DNA of 64,000 nucleotides from Ipomoea triloba (Eukaryota > Streptophyta > Magnoliopsida > Solanales > Convolvulaceae), in assembly GCF_003576645.1 (NCBI RefSeq), contig NC_044929.1, positions 2,329,372 to 2,393,371 of the forward strand. The letters run 5' to 3'. The stretch's first letter is position 1. Every line of letters begins with the position of its first letter. The notes under the pieces are model-generated. The model was not told where the DNA came from. It did not search any database and saw nothing but the letters and a program-made list of their open reading frames with translations. The position numbers and the translations under genes were made by a program. Of the stretch, positions 22,450 to 35,072 are shown piece by piece.

Positions 22450-25400
22450 TTACCCGCTAGTAAAGCAGTAGAAGAGATTATTACTCTCCAGCTGCTTGGT
22501 TTGAGCAGATAAATTTCTTTGGTGTTCCACCCTTTGGAGATGGGTAGACAGCTGCTCCAAATCAATGGTCGGTCCATTTTCTGCAGATTCAGAATTCTCA
22601 TCCATTTCACCTTCATAATAAACGCTCATCATGGTTCCATCAACAGCATCATACCCACTTCTTCTCCCTTCCATTTCAAGGACTCCAGAGCACAAGCCGA
22701 GATCCCAATCCGAAGCTAGAATGTTTGCAGGGATTTCTGGGTGGGAAGAGAGAAGAGAGTGAGCACAACTACTGGGATTTTCACCAGTGGGGAATTCTTG
22801 AATGAGATAATCTGGTTTTTGCGTACCATGGGTCTTGGACTTTTTGGGCGCTCCTAGCTTGGAGAAAGAGATGTGCTTCTCGTCCGTTTTGGTGGACCTG
22901 ATGCTGCTAGTGTTCTCTAGCTCTTGACAGAAGTAATTGACAGGGAGTAATTCTGGTAAAAAAAATTGCTCTGTCTGCAAGGTTGTCATATCGAAGAACC
23001 TTGGACCTGCATGCCATGAAAGTTGTATGAATAAAATCAATAAATACTGTGGCGCGCCAAAGGCAATCTCAGATCCTTCGCTTCGGTCATGTTAAATTAT
23101 AGATAAAAAGAAAATATAAAATTTCAAAAGCCCTGGCCACCTAGTGCTGGATTTGGCATCTCATGCCCAATTGTTATACCATGAACTAGAGTTCATTTGT
23201 ATTGTGAACCCTGATTAAAAAATTATTTGTTTGCAGTTAACACATTTTATACTTGCGGTTAACAATTTTTTGTATTTGTAAACAAATTGAAAAGCACAAA
23301 ACATGGTAATTACATATGCGTCATACGCATAACATGATAACTACTAGCACATAAATTGTTAACTACAGGTACAAAAAATGTTAACCGCAGACACATAAGA
23401 TGTTTAACATGTTATGTGTCTGCAATTAACATATTTTGTACGTGCAGTTAACAATTTATGTGTCTGTAGTTATAATGTCTGTAATTATATGTGACGTGCC
23501 TTCAATTTATTTACAGATACAAAAATAATTAACTACATGTACAAAATGTATCAATTGGTACAATCCAAAATGCAAGATAGACCCTCATCTATGGTATAAT
23601 TTGCTCTTCATGACTCTCCCTAACAATCCCCCAACACCTATTAGCCTTAACTGCACAGTTGAAAAGAGGATGTTGGACTTGACTCTTCAGACCTCCACCA
23701 ACAATTCCCTAACCACTTGGTGTTGAACTTGGCCCTTCAAGCCTCTGCCCAACCGGAACTAAAATCAACTAAATATCCCTACATCATACGGTATAGCTAG
23801 TAGCGAAATGTAACTTTATTTCTTTATATACCATCACATTTTCAAAAAAACAAGGTGCTGGGCTTGACCCTTTGGGCCTCCGCCCAACGATTTCTAGTCA
23901 CCTGATATTGGACTTGATCCTACACCAACCTTCAGCCAATAGTCATTATGCATGAAAAACTTCTACTTGAACCCATGAAAGTAAAATGTATACCTTCTTT
24001 AGTGACAATCAATCAAATTAAAACAAAGAAATAGAGTGATTAGAAATTTAGATGATCAGGAAATTAGTTTACCATGGTGAGTATCAAATTGAGGCTTTCG
24101 TCGGCGTTCATTGTGGCCGGCAAGGCTCTTGCGACAACTTCGTTTATCATCATCAAATTCTGACAGCAAATGAAACCTGTACAATATAATTAGAGGCCAT
24201 TATATTGCAAGTGCATGCAGTCAATAATATTATATTAGTAATAGTACTTGCCTTGAACTGATCACGTTGAAGAACATTAAATTCTGTCACGTTAAAATTA
24301 AAAATAAGTAACTATGCAATTTCGTGTTGATTGTATAGTCCGTACCATTTTACTACTCAATGATGATTTGAATACATAGCAATTAGATCAAGCCACACCA
24401 CACTTAGCTTAGAATTGAAGTTGGATTTCTAAAATAATGCGATCCTTCTTCTATGATTCTTATACATAATCAATACATAAATGATAAATGGTTAGAAGGA
24501 AAATAGAAAATCATATGAATTTATGATGAAAACATGGAGCTAGCTAGATTGATTAACATTAAACCCAAAAAAATAATAATAAATTGTGCCAAGACTGGTT
24601 GTATCATTTTATATGCTCGGGGCATAGCAACAAAAATAAGCCCAACATAAAATTAATATATATTTTCATAACTAAAATGTAAATTACATAAAGGAAAAAA
24701 AAAAAGATTCGCAAGTTTTTAACAATTTTAAATACACAATAATAATCATGGAAAAAATAATTCTAGATGGTTAATTAATAACTTCATCAATGTCTTTCAT
24801 AAATAAAGAATTAGGTTAACACTTGTGTAAGACCATTTCACGAATCCTTATCCGTGAGAATGGTCGGGCCGGTCGGGTTGATATGAAAATATAATGTAAC
24901 ATTTATATACTTAAAAAATGTAATACCAATAAGGAATAAAATGTTTGTTACTTATTGGAGAAAATATAATACTTTTGATGAAAAATGTAAACATTTTAAT
25001 GTAAAAATATTACATTTTTCATAAAAAAAATATTACATTTTCCTTTATAAGTAATGCTATCAAGTGTTAGTTACTTAAAAAATATAATACTTTTAAATCA
25101 AAAATAAAAATGTAAAAGTATTATATTTAAAAAAAAAGTTTTATAAATAATAAACACTTTATTTCTGATTAATATATATTACATTTTTTGTATAAGTATT
25201 ACATTTTCATCTTCTCATGATGATAGATCCGTGAGACAACTTCACACAAGTTTTTACAAAAAAATTATAATTTATAAAAAGAAATAAACAATTTAAAACA
25301 AAATAAACTTAAAGACAATCACGTTGTTATCGTAATAAATTAATTATTAATAAAAATTTACAAAACCTAATGACTGTGACAATAAATCAAAACATTTCAA

Positions 25401-26355
25401 GGTGAATAGTACGTTTTTCTCAGTAATAAACTAAAAAGTGTGGTTGCAGATGGATGAGGATGAATATAATGGTGATCGATCTATATATGCTAATTAATTA
25501 CCTGCTACATTGCTGGCAAAAACGCTGCTCAATGCCATCAACAATGACTTTTGTAGTCTTGGAGTGTTCATTACACACTCGATGCCTTCTGTAATAGTCT
25601 TTTGAGGAGCTCAAGTCCCTGAAACAACCATGAACTTGGCAGATAGGAGGGTGAGAATTGGAACTACTCAAATTCGTGATCCTCGCCCTTTTCACTACTG
25701 TTGCCGATGAAGTTTCTGCAGTAGCAGCAGCTTCTTCCATTGATGGCGACAAATCCCCCAATTTCTCTTTTGAATTTTGACCGCTCTTCACTTTATTGCA
25801 ATCAACTGACCTCTTGTTCACCGGAATAGCCGCAGATTCGAAATTTGTAGTTTGGAGGGCTCCTTTAAACAAGGATTGATTATCGGTTTCTTCTGATCTC
25901 ATCAAATTGAGCGATGATGTTTTCCAATTGTGATAGCGGGGAAGCCAATTGCAAGCTGCTGCTGCTGCTTCTTCGACTTCCATGTCCGGTGCCGGAATCC
26001 GGCCAAAAACCGTTACAGGCGGCGGATGAGACGACGACGATAGCATCATTTCAGCCAAATCCTTGTCGCTACTTGAAACTCTTAAGCTTGGATCAACACA
26101 TACAGGTGGTTGCGGCAAACCGAATTCCATGAACTCCGCCGCGCCTTCATGATTAGGGCTTTCGTCATGATCATGAATCTGATGATGATGAGGAGAAAAT
26201 AATGACTTTAAGTTCATCCTTTCATTCACAACAAGTCTTCCACTCCCTCCTGTCAAACTTTCTGCTGCGGCGGCTAATTCAAGACCACTGCTTCCTTCAA
26301 AAGCGTAGCTCATAAAATCCATTCTGATCTGATCTGATCTCGCCAGAAAGCTCAT
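22450..26355 (-). CDS. SPL6: SBP-box transcription factor, SPL6-like
   Basis: Three coding exons on the minus strand, 26355-25502, 24176-24073 and 23006-22450, give 504 residues. The SBP domain spans about residues 241-316 across exons 1 and 2. It has the zinc ligands of CQVHGC...HRVCNEH and FCQQCSRFH...CRKSL, plus a bipartite nuclear signal within KRSCRKSL and NERRRK. Other features are a His/Ser-rich N terminus, an Ala-rich patch and a C-terminal [18 protein letters not shown] block, which is characteristic of SPL6-type proteins. SBP proteins bind GTAC-core promoter sites and control phase change and development. The last exon carries a miR156-complementary site. The start at 26355 has an in-frame stop upstream; the Met 11 codons later is an alternative. 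A probable 5' UTR intron lies at about 26384-26571. The symbol is given by C-terminal resemblance to Arabidopsis SPL6. Confidence 0.93.
22747..22766 (-). promoter_or_regulatory. miR156/157 target site in the SPL coding region
   Basis: The mRNA-sense sequence GTGCTCACTCTCTTCTCTCT, encoding part of CAHSLLSS, pairs with miR156 at 18 of 20 positions. The two mismatches are at miRNA positions 1 and 4; the canonical cleavage centre is fully paired. Most plant SPL genes outside the SPL7/8/14 types carry this site in the last exon at the ALSLLS-like motif, as here. Confidence 0.85.
23041..24072. repeat. SPL intron 2: tandem AACA/GTTAAC minisatellite and GGACTTGGCCC repeats
   Basis: Positions 23180-23580 hold direct and inverted copies of units such as GTTAACAATTTATGTGTCTG and TGCAGTTAACACATTTTATA, starting after CCATGAACTAGAGTTCATTT. 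Related 'ACCATGAA..AGGATTCATTTTACA' starts occur at 46537 and 51195. Positions 23620-23940 hold two GGACTTGGCCC-family units. Everything is intronic and non-coding. Confidence 0.55.
24822..25250. mobile_element. MITE with 'GTGTGAGAC'-type inverted repeats in SPL intron 1
   Basis: The left end reads CTTGTGTAAGACCATTTCAC followed by TTATCCGTGAGAATGG. The right end is the inverted form, ATCCGTGAGACAACTTCACA then CAAG. The interior carries matching TGTAATA/TATTACA runs. It belongs to the same family as the cleaner element at 52425-52590. Solo ends of this family are visible at about 40735 and 60415. Confidence 0.65.
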
Positions 26356-26465
26356 TATGAGTTAATTAAACTTGAAACCATCAAAATTGAAACACAAACA
26401 CATTCTATTTGTACAAATCAATGAATTTGAAATTTGGCGATTATTAAACATATATCCATGCATGC

Positions 26466-26498
<33 letters not shown>

Positions 26499-26910
26499 AG
26501 TTTATGTATATACAGTATATATACCATCCAAATAAAGATCAGAGCAAAAGAGATTCGATTTTCTGGTTACCTGAGGAGAAAGACAGATCAGAGTTTTTTT
26601 TGAACGAATTGAAGGTTTTGAGTGATCTGAGGTCGAGGGTGAGTTGTGGAGTTTAAGTTTTTGTGAATGAAAAAATAAAGAGGGAGCAAGTAAGCGTAAA
26701 GATGGAATTGCTGATATTTGGTGTGCCTAATCACGGCGGCTACTGCAGCTGCTATCAGTACGTGAAGACTGGTTGGTTTCTTGGAAAAGTGAAACTCATC
26801 AATATAATGCAACTCATACTTAAACCCTCAAACCCTTCATCTCCCTTTTTATACTATGGACGTACTACTATACAATTCTTCTCCTGCCCTATTTCCTTGA
26901 TGTGATTATC
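26356..26910 (-). promoter_or_regulatory. SPL 5' leader with probable 5' UTR intron and promoter side
   Basis: On the minus strand a donor-like CTCAG|GTAACC at about 26571 and an acceptor-like GGTTTCAAG|TTTAAT at about 26384 would remove roughly 190 bases of leader that include a (TA)n run (26467-26499). A 5' UTR intron is my inference from splice-like sites only. The small plus-strand frames here are not convincing genes. Confidence 0.4.
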
Positions 26911-27217
26911 ATTAAATCTTTGGGATCAAATTTACCCTCCAATTCTTGCTCTATTTGATAGAACTTATTAAGGAGCTTATAGCTTATTTTAAGTTACTAA
27001 TAAGCTATCCGTTTAGTAATGTCTCTAAAATAAGATAGTAGTTTCCTTAACTTTTTTTTTTCCCTATCTTTATCCTTATTGTTTTAAATAAATAACTTCC
27101 TTTACCCATCCCGATTAACAGCTAGCTTAATGTACAATTCAGTTTCTACTTTATAGTTTATAGCTTTTCAGCTTTCAGCTAGATTTGGCAAACATAGCCT
27201 ATATTTTTCTTTTCAAA

Positions 27218-27621
27218 TTACTATTATTGGATCATTTTCACATTTACGTACTCCCTGATGATTATTAATTTTTCCACACTTGGTCTCATGATTTTTAAAA
27301 CATTGCCACATTTGATCTTTCGATCTAATTTATGGTCACAGGTGACTAAATTTTTTAGTTAAAAATGTCATGAAAAATGACAATTTTGTCTTTCAAGATA
27401 AGTCATTTGACTATTATACACTCATGTTCATTAACACATAGATACAAATTTGGTCACCAGCCTGTAACCGAAAATTAGGTTGGAGGACAAACTGTGGCAA
27501 GGTTTTAAATATCGTGAGGCCAAATGTGACAAGATTTATAAACGTTGTGGATCAAATGCAGAAAAACTAATACTCCGATCCATAGTCGGGAGCTAAATGT
27601 GAAAAATAATCCAATAGTAAA
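27218..27621. mobile_element. MITE-like element with about 130-base imperfect inverted repeats
   Basis: The left end TTACTATTATTGGATCATTT plus TCACATTTA is mirrored at the right end by TAAATGTGAAAAATAATCCA plus ATAGTAA. Further inward, CACATTTGATCT pairs with GGATCAAATGCAG, and TTTTAAAACATTGCCAC with GTGGCAAGGTTTTAAA. The core is short and there is no coding capacity. Confidence 0.7.
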
Positions 27622-28146
27622 CACGCTATGAAATTTTGCATTTCAAAATTTAAGTTTATTTCACGTACTTCACCCAATTATAACTATATACCTACTCTCA
27701 TTTTATTGTCCTTAATTTACTTTAAACAATATAATACAATAGTTCAAAATGCTCTAAGTCTATATATAGTTTTATATAGTAAAATATAGTTTTAAAGAAT
27801 CCTTAGTCGCTAGCTATTAACATTATTAGTGTCAATTTTTATTGGATTATAAAATGATCTTAAACGAGTTTGTTTAAATTTTAAAAGTTAAGAGTATTTT
27901 ATATATTTTGAACTAAAAGTAAAACAAATTAAAGTTAAAGATCAAAAGTGAAAATGTCATTATACTCAAATAATTAAAAATGAAATAAAATGTTAAAATA
28001 TATTACATTTAATTATTATGTGAACTCTTTTAATTGATAACATCTTGTTTATTCATTCGTAGTATGGTGACTAATTTATTGGTAAAATTTTGTAAACCAT
28101 TATTAAATTTATAATTATAATTGAATGATTAAATTCATACTATGGC

Positions 28147-28193
<47 letters not shown>
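28147..28193. repeat. (AAT)n microsatellite
   Basis: About 15 consecutive TAA/AAT trinucleotides with no interruption. It is likely polymorphic. It lies in intergenic DNA more than 1.7 kb from any gene I can support. Confidence 0.95.
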
Positions 28194-28195
<2 letters not shown>

Positions 28196-28709
28196 TGGTT
28201 GTTGTTATTATTAAATTCTGCATAATATATTTATTTTAAGATTTTATGTAGTACAATTTTTTCTAAATATTTGCATAAATATGAGTTATTTTATTTAAAA
28301 TTTTGTAAAATAATTTGATGAAATGAGATTTTTTAAATTCTTTTTTAATATATTAAATTAATTTATATATTACTATAAGAGATTAATTGTATAAACGAAT
28401 TTTTTATTGATAAAAGAACATAATTTTTTTAGGGTGATGTGAAAATATGAGCACTTTTGAATGTGGGGAGAAATTAAGATTGTATAGCAATATAGATGGG
28501 GTGCGAATTGTGATTAATTGACAAATTTTGTGATACAGCATTTTTAAAAGTGACAGTCAATTTCATGGCTGCTACAAGCCTAAGATAAATCAATTTGGGT
28601 GGGTACTATATGTATCAGTCGAGTAGCTAATATTAATGTACTTGTTATCCATGCAAGAATATACGGATTAATACTTTTGTTTAAGATCAATATGTTGATG
28701 TGAACAAAA

Positions 28710-28711
<2 letters not shown>

Positions 28712-28742
<31 letters not shown>
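28712..28742. repeat. (TA)n microsatellite
   Basis: A pure TA dinucleotide run of about 15 units, immediately followed by GCGGAGGGTTC. Intergenic. Confidence 0.95.
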
Positions 28743-28743
<1 letters not shown>

Positions 28744-29622
28744 CGGAGGGTTCAAGCTGGTGAGATCACTTTCCTTATAAAAAGTATGGATATATATATT
28801 CAATCTTGAGAAATCAAAAGCTTTGATCTTACTATTATTTTAAACTTTCAAGTTTACAATAATTATAACATGAATCCCATTCTTAAAAGTTTTTAATAAT
28901 TATAAAGTTCATTTGTGTTTTTTTATTAAAGCCTTCAATCATTGGTGAAAAACTGAAAACCATGTCTTGCTTCTACTGCTAAGTAAATATTGATACTCAG
29001 GAATTGGTATCAAAGTCATTGTTATTGTTTGGTTGACAGGTTTTTAGAACACTACTATGAGATTTGATTACCCCTTAATTGCAAAACTCGTTCCCTAATA
29101 AAATAAGGGTTTCATTTCTATTTCTCCTCCGCTTCTCCAACTATTAATACTCATTCCCATTCCACCCTACTACCAAACATGCAAAATACTTTCACCAAAA
29201 CCCATTACCATTACTAAGTATTTGATACCATTCTGATTCTGATTCCCATGTGCGAACCAAACACACCCTAAATGTATTAACTTGTACATTATATATACTT
29301 TCTCTATTTTGTACACTTATAAATTCTTTTAAATTTTAAATTTCTTCTTTGTTTGATGAATTTGATTATTTCTAGCCTTTATCGCATTTTAATTTTAATT
29401 TCCTATTTGTTTTTTTCTTATTATGCATTTATATAATTGCAAAGGGTGGGATATTTGATTAGTTTATCAAGAAACATTGTCAATTATTATAACTTATGTT
29501 TTGGTATGTATATGTATCGGTTCTATATTTATTAGTTGTAAATATTGTAGTTAAGTTATAGACTTATAGTACTAGCTTTTCATTGCCTTAAATTAACCCA
29601 AAATAATATATAATAATAATAA

Positions 29623-30279
29623 TCTATACTATTAATAAAAACAATATCATCAACTTTAACTTCCCGCTCAAAACATTCCTATACTGCAGGGTCGAACACT
29701 AACTTGCGTTTGGTTATTGCTGAAAAAACCAGTTTTTAATCATAGTCATGGCTTTCTCTCGAGTCACCCATCCTGATAGCCTGAAAGTGTTAATTAGTTC
29801 TAGACGAGGATGTACAAGATTGTGTTGCTACTACCAATGTTGTTTACAAAGAGGTTTTCAATAATGTGTAAATACAACTGGTGATATTATGTTTTTTTTT
29901 CAAGATGGCAAAATTGCAATATATCTACACAAAAATATATCTTCCATACACATGAATTAGAATAGCAATTGAATACTATAACTGAGTTACTAGAGAACGA
30001 GCATATTTGCCTAATTTATAAAAATCCTAAACAATGATATATAAAATCTCTAAAATTCCAACACCGCATGCATACATCTACACATTAGCTATTAATTAAG
30101 CAATTATTTGATGGAATTCAAACAAGTATAGCATCAGAAAACATAATCAATCCAAAACGTATATTCAATTGCACTATATAATATTTGTTGTTATAATTTA
30201 TATAATTATATATCGATCCAAATATTCTACATATATTATAACAAATCCATTCCGTGCATCGCATGGGTGAAAATACTAG
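29623..30279 (+). mobile_element. Non-autonomous Helitron, 657 bases
   Basis: The element starts TCTATACTATTAATAAAA, the typical plant Helitron 5' terminus. It ends with a hairpin (CCGTGC-ATC-GCATGG, at 30252-30266), a short spacer and the 3' terminus CTAG. It sits exactly between an A (29622) and a T (30280), the known Helitron insertion preference, with no target duplication. No Rep/helicase coding is present, so it must have been mobilised in trans. Confidence 0.85.
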
Positions 30280-30409
30280 TAGTAATAATAATAACAACCA
30301 AACACCACTTAAGTGAAAAGCTAGTTTGGTATTTACAATGTTTGCATTAATTAATTGTTTGTAAATTAAATTAATATCACTAGCTACTAAGTACTAATAG
30401 ATTAAGGGG

Positions 30410-30712
30410 ATATTTGGTAAATAGTTGTTAGCTGATTGAGTTAGCGAGTTTGATTAGTTGATAATATTAGCTTATTGTATAAAGATGTTTGGTAAATTAG
30501 TTGTTAGATGATTACATGCAAAATTACTTTCTCGAAAAGCTGATCGAAAAAATAACTATGAATAACTTTTTGAATTTTAGCGTTTTAAAAATAAACTGTT
30601 ACAAAAAGCTAATTAATCAACCACTTATATTGGTTGTTTAACTAAGTCGTTAAACAACTAATAATGATCAAATAAATTAAAATTAATTGATAAGCTAACT
30701 ATGTAATCACAC
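30410..30712. mobile_element. MITE of the 'TTTGGTAAATTAGTTGTTAG' family
   Basis: Begins near GATATTTGGTAAATAGTTGT and ends near TAGTTAGCTTATCAATT on the complement. It contains AAAAAGCTAATTAATCAACC and its inverted partner. The same family occurs at 45640-45930 and 51285-51620, with a partial copy at 26950-27195. All are non-coding, about 300 bases, with imperfect inverted ends. Confidence 0.6.
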
Positions 30713-31704
30713 ATGGCCTAATAAAATTACACTGTGAATTTTGAAAAAAAAAATCGTCATTTTTAATGACAATAATTGTGTGTTTCATTAATGTATACGT
30801 AGATTACTAACATTTAAAATACGTCAAAGACCTTGTGGTCAAGCGGCGTAACTGTGACCCTCCCAAGTGAGTACTTATATATTTACTTTTTGACGTAACT
30901 TATGTTAATAATGTTTTTATATTTATTGACTTCTATATGAATTTATTGATCAGATGAGTTGATATGTCAAAAAAATTACACAATATTAAATATAAAAAAA
31001 ATTAAGTTAAATATGGCACGGAAAGAGATAATTTTTTTTAAAAAAAATTTTTTAAGTGGAAAGAGATAAAATTTTAAAGCGTTGCAGAACTCGAAATTAA
31101 GAAAGCGATTGAGTCCAAATCCTTAAATCAAACGACCCCACAATTTTTTGTTTGAAATTTAAGATTTCTTTTGTGGGACAATATAATAGCAATCACTTTC
31201 GAAGGTTACAGTTAATTAATTTGATTGGTTGTTCGTTCGTTGTATTCTTCGTTATTTTTGGTTTTCTTTGATTGGGGAGGTTTTTGATTGTAGCAACAAC
31301 TGCAACAATAAAAATATTATTTTTTCATGAAACTTTGTTGCTAAGGAAGCAGACCAATTGCCTGGGTTTGGTTGACTGAAAACCCTAAACTTAGAAAATG
31401 AGCTGCCCTAGATTACAAGATAGCTTTGTCAAGTTGGCAAAACTACTGTGTTGCCGTCTCTAAATTAATGTTACAGAACGATTCTAATTATTTGAATAAA
31501 ACGAAATCAACATCCCTAACTTAAGTAGTTTTCATAAAATATAATAATTCAATCGTTATATTGTAGATCAAGACTAACAAGGTCCACAAACAGTTGTTAT
31601 ATAGTAGACTGTGGTGTATCACATTATACATATATCTAAATCTAAAATCTAATAATAAGTATGAATGGATGTTATACCATTCATTTATGATTATTTCAAT
31701 CGTT

Positions 31705-31708
<4 letters not shown>

Positions 31709-31749
<41 letters not shown>
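31709..31749. repeat. (TA)n microsatellite
   Basis: A run of about 20 TA units. A short-frame ORF across it (Tyr-Ile repeats) is an artefact of the repeat. Confidence 0.95.
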
Positions 31750-31753
<4 letters not shown>

Positions 31754-32269
31754 CATTATGCAATAAGAGTTGTCGTCTCTAAATTAAAGGTACAGAACGA
31801 TATGATTCTAATTATTTGAATAAATTATTTTAATCCTTTCGTATTGCGTTAAAACTTTATTGATCGATAAATGTTGAAACCCATATATATAAACTCTTCC
31901 AATTCACATTCAAATTAATTTTCATGCAAGTTTGGTTAGGAGTTTAAGATGCATGTTTGAAAAACGAAATCAACATCCCTAACTTATAGTTAATTTTGAT
32001 AAAGAGATAATTCCATTTTTTGTCCTAAATTTATAGGTGACCGTCTACTTTTAATTTTTTTTTTTATCAGAATATCCACATTTGATTTTAGTATTATTGT
32101 GGCATGACCATTTTTTATCATCCATCAATAAAATTGTTAAAATGTTGTTACAATTATTTACTTACAAATATACTCGGTAACATTATTACCGTCAACTGGT
32201 ACTTTCATGGAGAGTCAGATATAAACTCTCAAGTAGTCTATCACATACACCCATCTTTCTAGAAACAAA

Positions 32270-32800
32270 TTGAAGCAATGGCACGGTCTAGATCAAGCAA
32301 CGCTCATGGTTCCCGCAACTGCAATCCCAATGGCAACGCTAGTGGATGCGCTTGATCGATGAATTCATGTGATCTCTACAACCAACTCAATAACAGTCGT
32401 GTCTGGGGCAACAAGGGCCCTGAGCACCAGCTCCACCTGTGGACCTCCAAGCAAGTAGCCATGCAATTCAATAAGCATTACGTAGCGCTGACCCACATGG
32501 TGACAGGATTGCAAAATCTAGTTCCTCCGCCGCTACCCCAAGGCAAAGTTGAGGTGATGTCATCGCGGCGGGAAAGAACCCAACGACGAAGAGGAACGAG
32601 TGCGATGGGCAGCCAACCCCGCTCCCATCCAGGGGCTATGAGCCAAGCAAGGTTACTGTACGAAAGTAAGAGATGAATGTGTTCAAAGTGGAGGGTCGGA
32701 TGAATAACTTGCTGGTTCCAAATCAGTCCTAGAATGGTTGGGCGAGAGTGTGTTGGTCCGGAAGAGATTAAGGCCACAGCTAAAGGCCAAGGTTTTATCT
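32270..32800 (+). pseudogene. Degenerate retrotransposon gag-like fragment
   Basis: This is an island of higher GC content with an open frame (32359-32676) reading HLWTSKQVAMQFNKHYVAL and VTGLQNLVPPPLPQGKVEVM, followed by Arg/Ser-rich sequence. An upstream in-frame start at 32278 is closed by an early stop. The frame after 32676 is also broken. The composition recalls the gag region of Ty3/gypsy elements, but I see no CCHC knuckle or protease/RT motifs. A gag remnant is therefore a cautious guess. Confidence 0.35.
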
Positions 32801-33149
32801 ACCCAAGGACCGCACTAGGATAGAACTAGGACAGTGGAGGAGGCAGAGCAGTCGTGACGGTAAAAAATAGTGGATAAGTCCGGTGGACACTATATTTTTT
32901 CCATTATCATTTTTTTTATATATAACTTTATGTGATTTATCTCCACTTAGGAAAATCCAAATATATTTTGACCTAATCCAAATCATTACTGGAATCATTT
33001 GAAATCATGTCTCAAAATGCCTACTTAGGTAACAATTTATTCCAAAATTTTAACACTTCTATAAACATAGTAGAAAGCTAAGTTACTTAATTAAAACTAT
33101 TTTTATAGTGTTTGAATCAATATATATAAGGCAAGGAGTGGCGCCACTC

Positions 33150-33480
33150 GGTCGTTATACTGTGGACCATGGATCATGGTTGATACTGCAGTTGTGTTGA
33201 ATTGATACTGCAGTTGTGTTGAAAGGATATTGCAGTTGTGTTGAAAGGGAACTGTAGTTGCGCGAAACAAAGGTCGTGACATTCATCTGGAATTGCAGTT
33301 GTGTTGAACGGATACTGCAGTTGTGTTGAATGGATACTGCAGTTGTGTTGAACAGATGAATGACCTCTGTTATGTACAACTGCAGTTTTCTTTCAACACA
33401 ACTGCAATATCCGTTCAATATAACTACAGTATTAGCTATGATGCATTGTGGACCATGGTCCACCATATAATTTGCGCCTC
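33150..33480. repeat. Fold-back element built from a 20-base minisatellite
   Basis: Seven direct copies or variants of GATACTGCAGTTGTGTTGAA occur between 33181 and 33355, followed by two or three inverted copies (TTTCAACACAACTGCAATAT) at 33385-33430. The whole is bracketed by GTGGACCATGGATCAT (33162) and the 16-base palindrome GTGGACCATGGTCCAC (33448-33463). RNA from here would form a long hairpin. Confidence 0.75.
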
Positions 33481-34654
33481 CCTGTCCCAAGCAGAGATGG
33501 GAAAGCTTTCGTAATCCTTCCCCGGCCCATACCAAAAATATATCATCTTCCTTAGTTTTGTCGAAGCGATGAATTAGATTCCCTAAACATTTAGGTCTAA
33601 ATTGTCATTCTTAACAACTACTCATAAATATATTTTAAGCAATATAATATCATACTAAAACTATATTAAAAATATATAAGTATGCATAATAGTATTAAAT
33701 CATTCAAAATATTCAATCATACTTAAGTTAAATTGAAGAGAACCGAATACATAAAAACACCCGTGAGAACCAAATACATAAAAATATTATACTATTAAAA
33801 TTTTTTCACATTAAAAAGATTTCACCGTAAAAGAGAAAAGATCACTATCTCTAATTTTTTTAAAGGAAAAAAATAAAAATAAAAAAACACTTGGTATAAA
33901 TGAATGTGTAGTGTAATATACACGTTAAGTCGTTAAGATATTATGACATTTTGATATATCGTGAGTGTATAGATTTAGATTATACTTGTATATATTATTG
34001 AGCATGAATAAATGAATGTATGACAACCACGAATTGAAAAGATCTTGAAGAGATTATCACAACTCTTTAACTGACGTATTTATATAATAATATTTTATAA
34101 AGTTTTGTCTATTTTCATTAGGTGAATGATTTTTCAAACAACTAGACATGAATGACATGTGTTTGGTATTTCAATTGATTGATCGGATTTTTTTTTCTTT
34201 ATATATATTTATTGTATCAGTTATCATGTAGGTCAAGTTCTGATTTGGTTTTGGTAAAAAAAAATAAAAAATTCATTTGAATCTATCTATTAAATGAGAT
34301 AGCTCATACACAATTCAAGAAGGTAATTGGTGAAAAAAAAATCATGTTTGGTGGATAAAATATTTCACTAAAAGTTTTATCAAATGATAGTTTCGTTCAT
34401 TGCTAATGTATTAATTGATTGAGTTATGTTATTTTTTCAATTGATGAATTTATCTTTTAATATTCACTCTTTGACGTTTGTAATAAAATTCTTTATATTT
34501 ATTAATATATTAAGACATGAATATTAGAAACATAACTAGTTAATTTAAATGGGATTTTGTCACGCCTCGAAAACAGAGCGTAACCCAGTCGTATTACTAT
34601 GACAAATAGAATCGTTATGATAGGAAGCTTGCTAAAATAAATATATCATTTATG

Positions 34655-35072
34655 ACGTGTTTGGAAAGTAGAAAAATGACTTCTGGAAAATATTTTTTGA
34701 AGAATAAGTCATTTTCCAGAAAACATTTTCATCTTCCATGTTTGGTTGCATTCCAGAAAATTGTATTAGTGTGGTTGGTTCATTTTTTGGAAAATGAGCA
34801 TAATTATTTTTAATTTTAAAATTTTAAAATATACAATGGTGGTGGTGGTGGTGGTGGGGGTGGTGGAGGCTGTGCGAGAGGAGGGGGCGATTGGCTGCTT
34901 CACTGCTGCAAACGGAAAATGACTTCCCTCCAAAAAATGTGAAGGCATTTTTCAGAAAATCCCTTTTGTTTTTCATTGATCACACCCTTATTTTCTATTG
35001 ACTTCCATTTTCTCCTCTAGCCAAACACTAAAAACCCGGAAAATGATTTACAAAAAAATCATTTTCCAAACA
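34655..35072. mobile_element. MITE with 'GTGTTTGGAAA' termini
   Basis: The left end GTGTTTGGAAAGTAGAAAAA and the right end ATCATTTTCCAAACACACCC are inverted repeats. Internal ATTTTCCAGAAAA stretches repeat and invert. A (TGG)n run lies near 34838-34865. A related piece is at 56320-56475, next to the RING gene. Confidence 0.65.

Noticed and set aside
26663..26905. 80-codon plus-strand frame upstream of SPL
   Set aside because: No conserved motif, overlaps the SPL promoter side, and shows no splice partners; treated as chance.
33155..33535. 126-codon frame with STQLQ/NTTAVSIQHNCS repeats
   Set aside because: It is a read-through of the 20-base minisatellite, not a protein repeat under selection.
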